A DNA stretch of 12,887 nucleotides from Marvinbryantia sp. (GCA_016297895.1 JAEDFS010000051.1:1-12887), one strand, 5' to 3'. Shown: positions 1 through 7,906, counted from the stretch's first letter. Made by a program: numbers and translations. The notes: generated from the letters alone by a model not told the origin.

Positions 1-167
1 TGGCCACCATTCTTGCTACAGGCGGCATCAGCCTTCGCAATATCGGGATCGTTCACAACCGGGAATTCGAAGATGCCGTGCTGCGTGTTGAATTCTATGA
101 ACAGGAAGAACAGAAAAAAGCAGCGGAGCTGCTTCGAAAATATCACTATACCATTTATGAAAGGTAA
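1..167 (+). CDS. tyrA: Prephenate dehydrogenase, C-terminal ACT-domain end (partial)
   Basis: The reading frame is open from base 3 to a TAA at 165-167 and gives about 54 residues ending in HYTIYER. The segment GGISLRNIGIVHNREFED followed by a strand like AVLRVEFYEQEE resembles the second half of an ACT domain, as found at the C-terminus of Gram-positive TyrA. That enzyme oxidatively decarboxylates prephenate to 4-hydroxyphenylpyruvate in tyrosine synthesis, and its ACT domain senses the end product. The 5' part, with the NAD-binding and catalytic domains, lies outside the window. The stop is 8 bp before the aroA start, and the aroA ribosome binding site overlaps its last codons, so the two are co-transcribed. 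The family call rests on the ACT-like tail and the aroA neighbour; another ACT-domain enzyme such as prephenate dehydratase is less likely. Confidence 0.72.
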   Translation, partial: ATILATGGISLRNIGIVHNREFEDAVLRVEFYEQEEQKKAAELLRKYHYTIYER

Positions 168-175
168 TCACTCCC

Positions 176-1468
176 ATGAAATTTTCCAGATGTTCCGCTC
201 TTCGCGGAGAACTTACCGTGCCGGGAGATAAATCCATCTCCCACCGCGCTGTCATGTTCGGCGCATTGTCGGAGGGCACCACAGAAGTCACTAACTTTCT
301 CCAGGGCGCTGACTGTCTCTCTACCATTGACTGTTTCCGCCGCATGGGAATCGAAATTGATAATACCCCGGAACGGATCCTGATCCACGGAAAAGGTCTT
401 CACGGTCTCACCGCCCCAACAACGATCCTGGATACCGGCAACAGCGGAACAACAACCCGTCTGATCTCCGGAATTCTGTCCGGACAAACATTCGAATCTG
501 TTTTAAACGGAGATGCATCGATTCAGACCCGCCCCATGAAGCGGATCATTGACCCGCTGACCCGGATGGGGGCTGATATCATCAGCATGAAAGGAAATGG
601 CTGTGCTCCCCTTCAGATCAACGGATCCTGTCACGGTAAGAGCCGGCTTCACGGCATCCATTATCAGTCCCCTGTGGCATCCGCCCAGGTAAAATCCTGC
701 ATTCTTCTGGCCGGACTTTATGCAGACAGTCCCACCAGTGTGACAGAACCCTATGTGTCCAGAAACCACACAGAACTGATGTTAAGCGGCTTCGGCGCCG
801 ACATCCGCACAGAAGGCACTACCGCATCCATCTGTCCCGATCCCCATCTGACAGCCATGAAAGTAGAGGTTCCGGGAGATATTTCCTCCGCAGCCTATTT
901 CATCGCTGCCGGCCTGATGGTTCCGGATTCTGAGATCCTGATCAGAAATGTGGGCATCAATCCCACCCGTGACGGCATTCTCCGTGTCATTCGCGATATG
1001 GGCGGAGATCTTACCGTATTAAATGAAAAGATCAGCGGAGGAGAACCTGTCGCCGATCTTCTGGTCCGTACTTCGGATCTTCACGGCACAGTCATCGGAG
1101 GCGCCATCATTCCAACGCTCATTGATGAGCTTCCCATGATCGCCGTGCTGGCATGCCTTGCAAAAGGGACCACGATTATCAAAGATGCTCAGGAACTGAA
1201 AGTCAAAGAATCCAACCGCATTGATGTGGTTGTAAATAATCTGAAGTCCATGGGTGCCCATATTGAGGCCACGGAGGACGGCATGATCATCGAAGGCGGC
1301 TATCCTCTCCACGGAGCTGTCATCGACAGCAGACTGGATCATCGGATCGCCATGTCTTTTGCCATTGCAGGCCTTGCTGCCGACGGCGAGACAGAGATTC
1401 TGGGCGCTGACTGTGTAAAGATCAGCTTTCCCGGATTTTATGAGATGTTGGGAAAACTGCAGAAATGA
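176..1468 (+). CDS. aroA: 3-phosphoshikimate 1-carboxyvinyltransferase (EPSP synthase)
   Basis: This enzyme transfers the enolpyruvyl group of PEP to shikimate-3-phosphate, the sixth step of the cytosolic shikimate pathway. At 430 aa it is full length for the two-domain inverse alpha/beta fold. Family motifs are all present: GDKSISHRA at 17-25 (K19, S20 and R24 bind substrates), GNSGTTTRL at 88-96, GDASIQTRPM at 112-121, DELPMIAVLA from 317 (D317 matches the E. coli catalytic D313), KVKESNRI at 342-349 (E345 and R348) and DHRIAM at 388-393 (R390). The GNSGTTTRL form, rather than the GNAGTATRP of enteric enzymes, resembles the Gram-positive class II group, often less sensitive to glyphosate; that property is inferred. 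The ATG at 176 follows an AAAGGT ribosome binding site inside the end of tyrA and gives the standard N-terminus. A strong terminator follows 7 bp after the stop. Confidence 0.97.
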   Translation: MKFSRCSALRGELTVPGDKSISHRAVMFGALSEGTTEVTNFLQGADCLSTIDCFRRMGIEIDNTPERILIHGKGLHGLTAPTTILDTGNSGTTTRLISGILSGQTFESVLNGDASIQTRPMKRIIDPLTRMGADIISMKGNGCAPLQINGSCHGKSRLHGIHYQSPVASAQVKSCILLAGLYADSPTSVTEPYVSRNHTELMLSGFGADIRTEGTTASICPDPHLTAMKVEVPGDISSAAYFIAAGLMVPDSEILIRNVGINPTRDGILRVIRDMGGDLTVLNEKISGGEPVADLLVRTSDLHGTVIGGAIIPTLIDELPMIAVLACLAKGTTIIKDAQELKVKESNRIDVVVNNLKSMGAHIEATEDGMIIEGGYPLHGAVIDSRLDHRIAMSFAIAGLAADGETEILGADCVKISFPGFYEMLGKLQK

Positions 1469-1475
1469 CAAAACA

Positions 1476-1527
1476 GGAGCATATCAGAATCACTGCGTTG
1501 ATCTGATATGCTCCCTTTTCATTTTTT
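1476..1527 (+). terminator. Intrinsic terminator between converging aroA and queA
   Basis: A perfect 13 bp stem joins 1476-1488 (GGAGCATATCAGA) and 1502-1514 (TCTGATATGCTCC) around a 13 nt loop. It is followed by a T-rich tract (cttttcatttttt). On the opposite strand the stem is followed by a shorter T run (CTGTTTTG), so it probably also ends the queA transcript. It overlaps the queA stop codon region. Confidence 0.9.
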
Positions 1528-2551
1528 ATAAAATCAGCATGGCATCCCCAAAGGAAAAGAACCGATATCGTTCTTTTACCGCCTCTTCATAGGCTGCCAT
1601 GATTTTCTCTTTTCCTGCCAGTGCAGATACCAGCATCAGAAGCGTGGATTCCGGCAGATGAAAGTTAGTAATCAGCCGGTCTATGATCTTAAACTGATAC
1701 CCCGGATAAATAAAAATATCCGTCCAGCCGCTTCCGGCATGAAGAATTCCCTGTTCATCCGCTGCGGATTCCAGAGTCCGGCAGCTGGTCGTTCCTACAG
1801 AAACCACCTTTTTTCCCTTTGCTTTGGTCTCATTGATCAGAGCCGCCTGATCTTCCTCTACAACATAAAATTCTGAATGCATATGATGTTTTGTCACATC
1901 CTCCACTTTCACAGGACGAAACGTTCCAAGTCCCACATGAAGTGTCACATGAGCAATATTCACACCCTTATCTCTGATCTGCTGCAGCAGCTCCGGCGTA
2001 AAATGAAGTCCAGCCGTAGGAGCAGCCGCAGACCCGTCATGCTTCGCATAAACAGTCTGATAACGGTTCTTATCCTCCAGCTGATGGGTGATATAAGGCG
2101 GCAGCGGCATCTGACCCAGCTGATCCAGAATTTCCTCAAAAATCCCTTCATACTCAAAACGGATCAGTCGGTTGCCTTCCTCCACAACATCGATCACCTC
2201 TCCCATAAGAAGTCCGTCACCGAAAGAGATCCTGGTTCCCGGTTTTGCCTTTTTCCCCGGCTTTACCAGCGTCTCCCAGACATCGGCTTCTTTTCTTTTT
2301 AAAAGAAGAACTTCGATCTTCGCATCTGTTCCCACCTTTGCTCCAAACAGTCTGGCAGGGATTACCTTGGTATTATTTACCACCAGGCAGTCTCCCGGTT
2401 CCAGATAATCGATGACCTCACGAAAAATATGATGCTCTGTTTTCCCAGTTTTCCGATCAAGAACCAGCAGTCTGGAAGAAGAACGATCCTTCAAAGGATC
2501 CTGTGCGATCAGCTCCTGCGGCAGTTCAAAATAAAAATCAGATGTTTTCAT
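1526..2551 (-). CDS. queA: S-adenosylmethionine:tRNA ribosyltransferase-isomerase
   Basis: QueA transfers and isomerises the ribosyl part of S-adenosylmethionine onto 7-aminomethyl-7-deazaguanine in tRNA, making epoxyqueuosine at position 34 of tRNA-Tyr, -His, -Asn and -Asp. The chosen start encodes MKTSDFYFELP, the typical family N-terminus. AGGAG sits 5 nt upstream of it (2557-2561), whereas an in-frame ATG at 2578 would add nine residues that do not belong to the family. The resulting 341 aa is the normal length. Motifs seen: LVVNNTKVIPARL at 56-68, SAAAPTAGLHFT at 174-185, HVTLHVGLGTF at 201-211, TTSCRTLES at 254-262 and ITNFHLPESTLLMLVSAL at 294-311. It is the last gene of the pheST run, 41 bp after the phosphatase gene, with no terminator or clear promoter in the gap. 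Placing queA under the T-box is an inference. Confidence 0.96.
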   Translation of the reverse strand: MKTSDFYFELPQELIAQDPLKDRSSSRLLVLDRKTGKTEHHIFREVIDYLEPGDCLVVNNTKVIPARLFGAKVGTDAKIEVLLLKRKEADVWETLVKPGKKAKPGTRISFGDGLLMGEVIDVVEEGNRLIRFEYEGIFEEILDQLGQMPLPPYITHQLEDKNRYQTVYAKHDGSAAAPTAGLHFTPELLQQIRDKGVNIAHVTLHVGLGTFRPVKVEDVTKHHMHSEFYVVEEDQAALINETKAKGKKVVSVGTTSCRTLESAADEQGILHAGSGWTDIFIYPGYQFKIIDRLITNFHLPESTLLMLVSALAGKEKIMAAYEEAVKERYRFFSFGDAMLIL

Positions 2552-2592
2552 ATTCACTCCTGTTATCCTTAAAATCACATTTCCGGCAACAC

Positions 2593-3231
2593 TCAGTCAA
2601 ATCTAAACTCCTCTGTTACCGTATAATACGTCTTATTCTGTTCCAGCAGCACCGGATGACCGTCCTGACACTCTACGATTGCCACTCCGCAATTAGGCGC
2701 CACTCTGCCGCCCCAGAAATCGTGAAGCTCCCAGGTACGGAGACTGTTTAACAATCCCCTGGTTGCAGCTCCGTGGGTAGACACCAGAATCGTCTTATTC
2801 TGAAGTTCCGGCCGTCCGCAGATATCTTTCATAAAATCTGCCGTCCGCTCTGCCAGCTGACCAAGAGATTCCGCCCCTTCCACCGGCTGATACAGTTCCG
2901 GTTCATTAAAGAAATGGTACATATTCGGATCTCCTTCATAGGATTCCGTCTTTCTCCAGCTTTTTCCTTCATTCACACCGAAACTGATCTCAATGATCCT
3001 GGGATCCTCAATGATAGGAACATCTCTTCCCCCAAGAACCAGCTCTGCCGTTTCTTTTGCCCGTTTCAGCGGACTGGTAAAGACGAGATCAAAGGGAATG
3101 TCTTTCATTCCCTCTGCCGTCTCCTTTGCCAGCCGGCGTCCGTTTTCATTTAATTCCACATCACTTCTGCCCTGCAGGCGCCGTTCCCTGTTCCAGGCAG
3201 TTTCCCCATGACGTAAAATATACAGCTTCAT
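2593..3231 (-). CDS. Histidine phosphatase (phosphoglycerate mutase-like) family protein
   Basis: This 212 aa cytosolic protein belongs to the histidine phosphatase superfamily, which removes or transfers phosphate through a phosphohistidine. The N-terminal LRHGETAWN motif carries R7 and nucleophile H8. The second set of catalytic residues is also visible: R57 in SPLKRAKETAE, the acid E81 in the EISFG context, and H153 in VSTHGAATRGLL. Length and motifs fit the cofactor-dependent mutase-like phosphatases, often annotated GpmB, CobC or PhoE. The substrate cannot be told from sequence, and the lack of cobalamin genes nearby gives no support for a CobC role. The start codon is 10 bp beyond the pheT stop, and its AAGGGG ribosome binding site overlaps that stop, so translation with pheT is closely coupled. 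It lies between pheT and queA. Confidence 0.93.
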   Translation of the reverse strand: MKLYILRHGETAWNRERRLQGRSDVELNENGRRLAKETAEGMKDIPFDLVFTSPLKRAKETAELVLGGRDVPIIEDPRIIEISFGVNEGKSWRKTESYEGDPNMYHFFNEPELYQPVEGAESLGQLAERTADFMKDICGRPELQNKTILVSTHGAATRGLLNSLRTWELHDFWGGRVAPNCGVAIVECQDGHPVLLEQNKTYYTVTEEFRFD

Positions 3232-3241
3232 CTTATTCCCC

Positions 3242-5659
3242 TTACTGTCTCAGTTCAATTCCCATGGACTGCAGACCGTTTAAAATCTTTTTCATGGCTG
3301 CAGAAATATCTGCCTCTTCCAGTGTTCTGTCTTTTGCACGGAATACAACAGAGTAAGCCATGGATTTATAGCCTTCTTTGATCTGAGATCCCTCATAAAT
3401 ATCAAACAGCTTGCATGTTTCCAGGTTCTTTCCTGCTCTCTGTACGATCATCGCCTCGATCTGACCTGCCAGGATCTCTTTGGGAACTACCATACTCAGG
3501 TCTCTGGTCACTGCCGGGAATCTGGTGATACCCTGGAACTTCCGGTCAAAGGTTGCTTCCGCTACCACGCCCGGCATATCCAGTACTGCAACATATGCCT
3601 TCTCACCGATACCGTAGTTATCAGCAACTGCCGGATGGATTTCACCCATGTACCCGATCACCTTGCCATTGTAAATAAGATTTGCCTGGCGTCCGGGATG
3701 TAGATAATTCTTTCCTGCTTTCGGATCATAGGTCACTGCTTTTGTAAGACCTGCTTTTTCCAGGAATTCCTCTACCACACCCTTCATGGTAAAGAAATCT
3801 CCGTCTCCGTACATACCCAGAGTAAACTGCATTCTCTCCTCCGGAAGCTCTGTCAGAGGAAGCTGTTTGGGAAGATATACATTTCCCAGCTCATAGAGAC
3901 GCACATTTTTATTTCTGTGGTTGTAGTTAAAAGCAAGAGAAGTCAGCATACCATTGAGCGGCAGTGTTCTCATAATACTGAAATCTTCTCCCAGCGGATT
4001 GGAGATGGTGACTGCCTGACGAAGAGGATCGTCTGCATCCAGCATCAGCTTATCAAATACCCTGGGGCTTTCGAAAGAATAACAATATGCCTGAGAGAAT
4101 CCACAGAACTCTGCGATCTCCTCCGCCACCTGCTGCACTCTCAGATAGAAGGGCAGTTTTCCTGTGGTTGCTTCACCTTTCGGCAGAGTGGTCGGAATAT
4201 TATCGTATCCGTAGAATCTTGCCACTTCCTCAGCCAGGTCCGCCGTACGGAACAGGTCATGTCGGAAAGTCGGAGCAATCACTTCTTTTGCAGCCTCGTC
4301 ATATTCCAGATCTACACTTCTGAAATAGCCAAGCATTTCCTCCTCGGAAATATCTGTTCCCAGCAGTGCATTGATCTTTTCCGGTTCAAAGGGAATGCGA
4401 ACCGGCTCTTTCTTCTTATTATAAACATCTACCATGCCGCCTACGACTTCACCGGCACCCAGTTCTTCAATCAGCTGGCAGGCCCGGTCGATGGCCGCCT
4501 GTGCATTGTTGGGATCCAGTCCCTTTTCAAACTTTCCGGATGCATCGGTACGAAGTCCGATCTTCTTCGCAGACAGACGGATATTGGTACCGTCAAAGCA
4601 GGCTGCCTCAAACAGCATCGTCTTTACATTGTCTGTGATCATGGAGTTTTCTCCACCCATGATACCGGCAATTCCCACTGCCTTTTCTCCGTCACAGATC
4701 ATCAGTACGGAATCATCCATGGTGCGCTCCTGGCCATCCAGAGTCACAAATTTTTCTCCCTTTTCAGCGCGGCGCACTATGATCTCGTGACCTGCCAGAG
4801 TATCGTAATCAAAGGCATGCATGGGCTGACCATACTCTTCCATCACATAGTTTGTGATATCCACCACGTTATTGATGGGACGGATTCCGTTGACAGCCAG
4901 ACGTCTCTGAAGCCACTTGGGTGACGGTCCGATCTTAATATTTTTTACGACTCTTGCGCAGTAACGGGGGCAGAGATCGGGATCCTGAACCGTTACCTTT
5001 ACATAATCATGTACGTCTTCCTGATTTCCGGTAGGTGCTACCACCGGCGGACAGAAGGGTTTTCTAAATGTTGCTGCTGCCTCTCTTGCGATTCCGATCA
5101 CGCTGTAACAGTCCACACGATTGGAAGTGATCTCATACTCAAAGATTACATCATCCAGTCCCAGTGCATGAATGGCACTTTCTCCTACTACTGCATCCTC
5201 CGGAAAAATATAGATTCCGTATTCCGGTGCCTCCGGATACATTTCTCTGCTGGAACCCAGCTCTTCGATGGAGCACATCATGCCGCAGGATTCCACACCG
5301 CGAAGTTTTCCTTTTTTTATTGCAATGCCGCCTTCTGTCATCTTGCCGTCATGACCTCCGGCCACACGTCCTCCGTCCAGTACTACCGGTACCTTATCTC
5401 CCACTTTCACATTGGGCGCACCGGTCACGATCTGAACCGTCTCTACTCCCACATTCACCTGGCAGATGATCAGTTTATCCGCATCCGGATGTCTTTCAAT
5501 AGAGAGGATCTGACCAATAACGATCTTATCCAGATCCTTATCCAGTTTTTCAAAACCTTCTACTTTTGTTCCTGATAAAGTCATGGCATCGGTATACTCC
5601 TGTGCCGTACAGTCCAGTTCCGGAACATATGCTTTAATCCATGATAATGAAGTATTCAT
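3242..5659 (-). CDS. pheT: Phenylalanine--tRNA ligase beta subunit
   Basis: PheT pairs with PheS in the (alpha-beta)2 enzyme that charges tRNA-Phe. At 805 aa it is the full-length bacterial type. Domains can be traced in order: the start MNTSLSWIKAYV, an OB-fold tRNA-binding domain at about 43-155 with HPDADKL at 57-63 and VTGAPN at 78-83, the B3/B4 editing region at about 215-385 with GIRPINNVVDITNYVM and GQPMHAFDYD, a B5 domain at about 405-480, a catalytic-core-like domain to about 700, and a C-terminal ferredoxin-fold anticodon-binding domain starting near FQGITRFPAVTRDLSMVVP. The start follows AAAGGAG with 7 nt spacing. It begins 35 bp after the pheS stop and shares the T-box leader upstream of pheS. 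I see no truncation or missing domain. Confidence 0.98.
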   Translation of the reverse strand: MNTSLSWIKAYVPELDCTAQEYTDAMTLSGTKVEGFEKLDKDLDKIVIGQILSIERHPDADKLIICQVNVGVETVQIVTGAPNVKVGDKVPVVLDGGRVAGGHDGKMTEGGIAIKKGKLRGVESCGMMCSIEELGSSREMYPEAPEYGIYIFPEDAVVGESAIHALGLDDVIFEYEITSNRVDCYSVIGIAREAAATFRKPFCPPVVAPTGNQEDVHDYVKVTVQDPDLCPRYCARVVKNIKIGPSPKWLQRRLAVNGIRPINNVVDITNYVMEEYGQPMHAFDYDTLAGHEIIVRRAEKGEKFVTLDGQERTMDDSVLMICDGEKAVGIAGIMGGENSMITDNVKTMLFEAACFDGTNIRLSAKKIGLRTDASGKFEKGLDPNNAQAAIDRACQLIEELGAGEVVGGMVDVYNKKKEPVRIPFEPEKINALLGTDISEEEMLGYFRSVDLEYDEAAKEVIAPTFRHDLFRTADLAEEVARFYGYDNIPTTLPKGEATTGKLPFYLRVQQVAEEIAEFCGFSQAYCYSFESPRVFDKLMLDADDPLRQAVTISNPLGEDFSIMRTLPLNGMLTSLAFNYNHRNKNVRLYELGNVYLPKQLPLTELPEERMQFTLGMYGDGDFFTMKGVVEEFLEKAGLTKAVTYDPKAGKNYLHPGRQANLIYNGKVIGYMGEIHPAVADNYGIGEKAYVAVLDMPGVVAEATFDRKFQGITRFPAVTRDLSMVVPKEILAGQIEAMIVQRAGKNLETCKLFDIYEGSQIKEGYKSMAYSVVFRAKDRTLEEADISAAMKKILNGLQSMGIELRQ

Positions 5660-5694
5660 GTGTTTCTCCTTTCAAAATTCCTTCCTCTTCGAGC

Positions 5695-6714
5695 TTAAAA
5701 CTGTTTCAGGAACCGAACGTCGTTCTCATACAACAGTCTCATATCATCAATCTCATATTTCAGCAGGGCGATACGCTCCAGACCGACACCGAATGCAAAC
5801 CCGGTGTATTCTTCCGGGTCAATGCCGCACATTTCCAGCACATGAGGATGCACCATACCGCAGCCCAGGATCTCGATCCAGCCCGAACCCTTACAGAAAC
5901 GGCATCCTTTTCCGCCGCACTTAAAGCAGCTTACGTCCACTTCCGCACTGGGCTCTGTAAACGGGAAATGATGCGGACGGAATTTTGTCTTTGTCTCCGG
6001 TCCGAACAGTTCTTTTGCAAACTCTTCCAGGGTTCCCTTCAGGTCTGCAAAGGTAATATTCTTATCAATCACCAGTCCCTCGATCTGATGGAAAGACGGA
6101 GAATGGGTCGCATCCACTTCATCTGAGCGGAATACACGTCCCGGGGAGATCATACGGATCGGAAGATTTCCCTGTTCCATTCTTCTTGCCTGTACCGGAG
6201 AGGTCTGGGTTCTCAGTACGATCTCCTTATTAATATAGAAAGTATCCTGTTCATCCTTTGCCGGATGATTTGCAGGAATATTCAGTTTTTCAAAGTTATA
6301 CAGATCATATTCCACTTCCGGGCCTTCGATCACCTCATATCCCATGCCGATAAAGATCCGCTCTACCTCTTCCAGCGCAATGGTATTGGGATGACGATGA
6401 CCTACATTGTTCTTTTTGGCCGGGAGCGTAACGTCGATCACTTCTGCCTTTAACTGTGCCTCTCTTGCTGCTGCCTCCAGTTTTTTCTTCGTCTCTTCCA
6501 GAAGCTCCTCAATGGCAGCTCTTGTATCATTTACCAGCTGACCGACCAGAGGTCTTTCTTCCGGAGCCACATCTTTCATTCCTTTTAATACCGCAGTCAG
6601 TTCCCCTTTTTTTCCAAGGAATGCCACGCGGACATCATTCAGCTTTTCCAGCGCATCTGACTGCCGGATCTGTTTCATGGCTTCTTCTTTGATTGCCTGC
6701 AACTTTTCTTTCAT
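5695..6714 (-). CDS. pheS: Phenylalanine--tRNA ligase alpha subunit
   Basis: PheS is the catalytic subunit that activates phenylalanine with ATP and transfers it to tRNA-Phe. The 339 aa protein has an N-terminal coiled coil (about 1-85, Lys/Glu/Ala-rich) that contacts tRNA, then the class II aminoacyl-tRNA synthetase core. Visible motifs are NNVGHRHP at 102-109, LRTQTSPVQ at 167-175, PGRVFRSDEVDATHSPSFHQIEG at 191-213 (motif 2) and GFAFGVGLERIALLKY at 305-320 (motif 3, with A307 in the phenylalanine pocket). Residues 263-274 contain C-x2-C-x4-C-x2-C (CFKCGGKGCRFC), a possible metal knuckle that I recall from clostridial PheS proteins. The start has AGGAG 7 nt upstream. It is the first gene after a phenylalanine T-box. 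Confidence 0.98.
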   Translation of the reverse strand: MKEKLQAIKEEAMKQIRQSDALEKLNDVRVAFLGKKGELTAVLKGMKDVAPEERPLVGQLVNDTRAAIEELLEETKKKLEAAAREAQLKAEVIDVTLPAKKNNVGHRHPNTIALEEVERIFIGMGYEVIEGPEVEYDLYNFEKLNIPANHPAKDEQDTFYINKEIVLRTQTSPVQARRMEQGNLPIRMISPGRVFRSDEVDATHSPSFHQIEGLVIDKNITFADLKGTLEEFAKELFGPETKTKFRPHHFPFTEPSAEVDVSCFKCGGKGCRFCKGSGWIEILGCGMVHPHVLEMCGIDPEEYTGFAFGVGLERIALLKYEIDDMRLLYENDVRFLKQF

Positions 6715-6746
6715 AATGCTTCTCCTTTTTTGATTCTTTCAGCCAT

Positions 6747-6775
6747 AAAAAATCCGCCCCTCAAAAGGGACGGAT
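6747..6775 (-). terminator. T-box regulated terminator hairpin
   Basis: On the - strand ATCCGTCCC (6775-6767) pairs with GGGGCGGAT (6760-6752), with one G-T wobble, around a TTTTGA loop and is followed by a six-T run. The 5' arm includes the CCGTCCC segment also needed for the antiterminator, so the two structures exclude each other. The pheS ribosome binding site and start codon lie downstream of it. Confidence 0.93.
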
Positions 6776-7014
6776 CGTCTTTTCCGTGGTACCACCCTAA
6801 TTCCTGTCCATAGACAGGCACTCGGTATGCGTAACGTGCACAGGACGTCATTTCCTACTGTAATTCAGAAATGCAGCTCCGGTGGGAAATTCAAATCATC
6901 ATCTGAACCCGGGGAAGTTTTCAGCCGGCGGCTTCCCCTCTCTGATGGAAAATGATGTTCTACTGACACCTTCATGGCTTTTTTCTGTCTGACCGCAAAA
7001 GCGGCTTTGCCTAT
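6747..7014 (-). promoter_or_regulatory. T-box riboswitch leader of pheST, specific for tRNA-Phe
   Basis: This untranslated leader senses uncharged tRNA-Phe and lets transcription continue into pheS when phenylalanyl-tRNA is scarce. The T-box consensus AGGGTGGTACCACGG lies at 6798-6784. In the antiterminator, AGGG (6798-6795) pairs with CCCT (6769-6766) and ACGG (6787-6784) with CCGT (6773-6770), leaving the 7 nt TGGTACC bulge. Its TGGT complements an ACCA tRNA end. The distal arm of stem I is clear: AGAGA at 6943-6939, then GGGGAAG (6938-6932) pairing with CTTCCCC (6917-6911). The specifier region reads TTGAATTTCCCACC; TTC at 6888-6886, or TTT in the adjacent register, are both Phe codons. 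A six-pair hairpin with loop TATG (6818-6803) lies just upstream of the T-box sequence. The 5' boundary is estimated from the promoter. Confidence 0.95.
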
Positions 7015-7020
7015 GGATTC

Positions 7021-7048
7021 ATTGTAACACAACATTTATTTCTGTCAA
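7021..7048 (-). promoter_or_regulatory. Promoter for the pheST T-box transcript
   Basis: A consensus -35 TTGACA (7048-7043) and a -10 TACAAT (7026-7021) are separated by 16 bp on the - strand. This sigma-A type promoter would start transcription near 7014, just ahead of the T-box stem I. The -35 box lies 15 bp past the stop codon of the upstream YihY gene. Confidence 0.85.
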
Positions 7049-7063
7049 GAAAAAAGTCTTCCG

Positions 7064-7906
7064 TCAACCATTCTCTTCTTCATAAAAGGATTCCGGATAT
7101 TCCAGATAACAGTTGACTTCTGCTCCCAGAAAAAGCAGCCACATACAAAAATACAGCCACAGAATCATCATTACCACCGTAGTCAGACTCCCATAAATAC
7201 CGGATCCCCTTCCGGCAAAATCAAAATAAATGGAAAATCCATAGGAGAATATGGACCAGGCGGCCGCACTGAATACTGCCCCCGGAATCTGATACGCTAC
7301 ATGCATCCGACAGTTGGGAAGTGCACAATACATCGCCAGGAACACCAAAGATAATACCGACAGAGAAACCAGAGCACGCATACTGATAATAATACCCGTA
7401 AATCCTGCCAGAGCCGGCACAAACTGAAGAATAGCCTCCTGAATCATGTTGCCGAACAGCAGAAGGATAATGGCCACAATAATTCCAAGGAGCAGGCAGA
7501 GAATATAAATACCGGACCTGAGCCTCATAAAAATATAATTCCGGTTCTCCCGTACATCTCTGACAGAGTTCAGCCCATTGGTGATTGCCAGAACACTTCT
7601 GCTGGTCGCCCATACCGCAGCCACTGCCGTTCCTGACAGAATTGCCATATTGCTGTTGAACAGTTCCCGGACGATAGACTCTATAAGAGCATAAAACGAA
7701 CTTGGCAATACTTCCATCAGCAGCTTCATCACGGTATCCGGAGTAATATGAGTATACTGAATCAGAGTCAGCAGCAGCATGAAAAACGGGAAAAAACCCA
7801 TGACAATAAACAATGCAGACTGTGCCGCATATGCATCAATCCGGTCTCTTTTCATTTTTTTCATAAACCTTCTGACCAGCTTGTAAAGGCTCTGTAACGT
7901 CTCCAT
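7064..7906 (-). CDS. YihY/UPF0761 (BrkB-like) family inner membrane protein
   Basis: The 280 aa protein matches the YihY/virulence factor BrkB family, integral membrane proteins of unsettled function (older RNase BN annotations of this family were wrong). Six hydrophobic segments can be read at about 28-50, 87-108, 131-155, 168-195, 205-228 and 238-262. Family marks are the conserved core AVWATSRSVLAITNGLN near 97-113 and the C-terminal YGSLTTVVMMILWLYF followed by LFLGAEVN at 258-265. The N-terminus is basic (RRFMKKMKRDR), expected on the cytoplasmic side, and the C-terminus is acidic. GGAGG lies 5 nt before the chosen ATG; another ATG 14 bp upstream is out of frame. It has its own promoter, and no strong terminator separates it from the pheS leader. 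Its cellular role cannot be inferred from the neighbours. Confidence 0.9.
   Translation of the reverse strand: METLQSLYKLVRRFMKKMKRDRIDAYAAQSALFIVMGFFPFFMLLLTLIQYTHITPDTVMKLLMEVLPSSFYALIESIVRELFNSNMAILSGTAVAAVWATSRSVLAITNGLNSVRDVRENRNYIFMRLRSGIYILCLLLGIIVAIILLLFGNMIQEAILQFVPALAGFTGIIISMRALVSLSVLSLVFLAMYCALPNCRMHVAYQIPGAVFSAAAWSIFSYGFSIYFDFAGRGSGIYGSLTTVVMMILWLYFCMWLLFLGAEVNCYLEYPESFYEEENG

Noticed and set aside
1019..1471. 150-codon - strand frame under the 3' end of aroA
   Set aside because: It overlaps conserved catalytic motifs of aroA and the start of its terminator and has no start signal or family resemblance.
2552..2578. Upstream ATG start for queA adding MILRITGVN
   Set aside because: The internal ATG at 2551 has AGGAG at 5 nt spacing and gives the normal family N-terminus; the upstream ATG would place that ribosome binding site within the coding sequence.
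3917..4924. 335-codon open frame on the + strand, antisense to pheT
   Set aside because: It lies wholly inside pheT, whose motifs and domains are intact. It has no ribosome binding site or recognisable domain, and its Cys/His/Ser-rich composition is typical of the complement of a coding frame.
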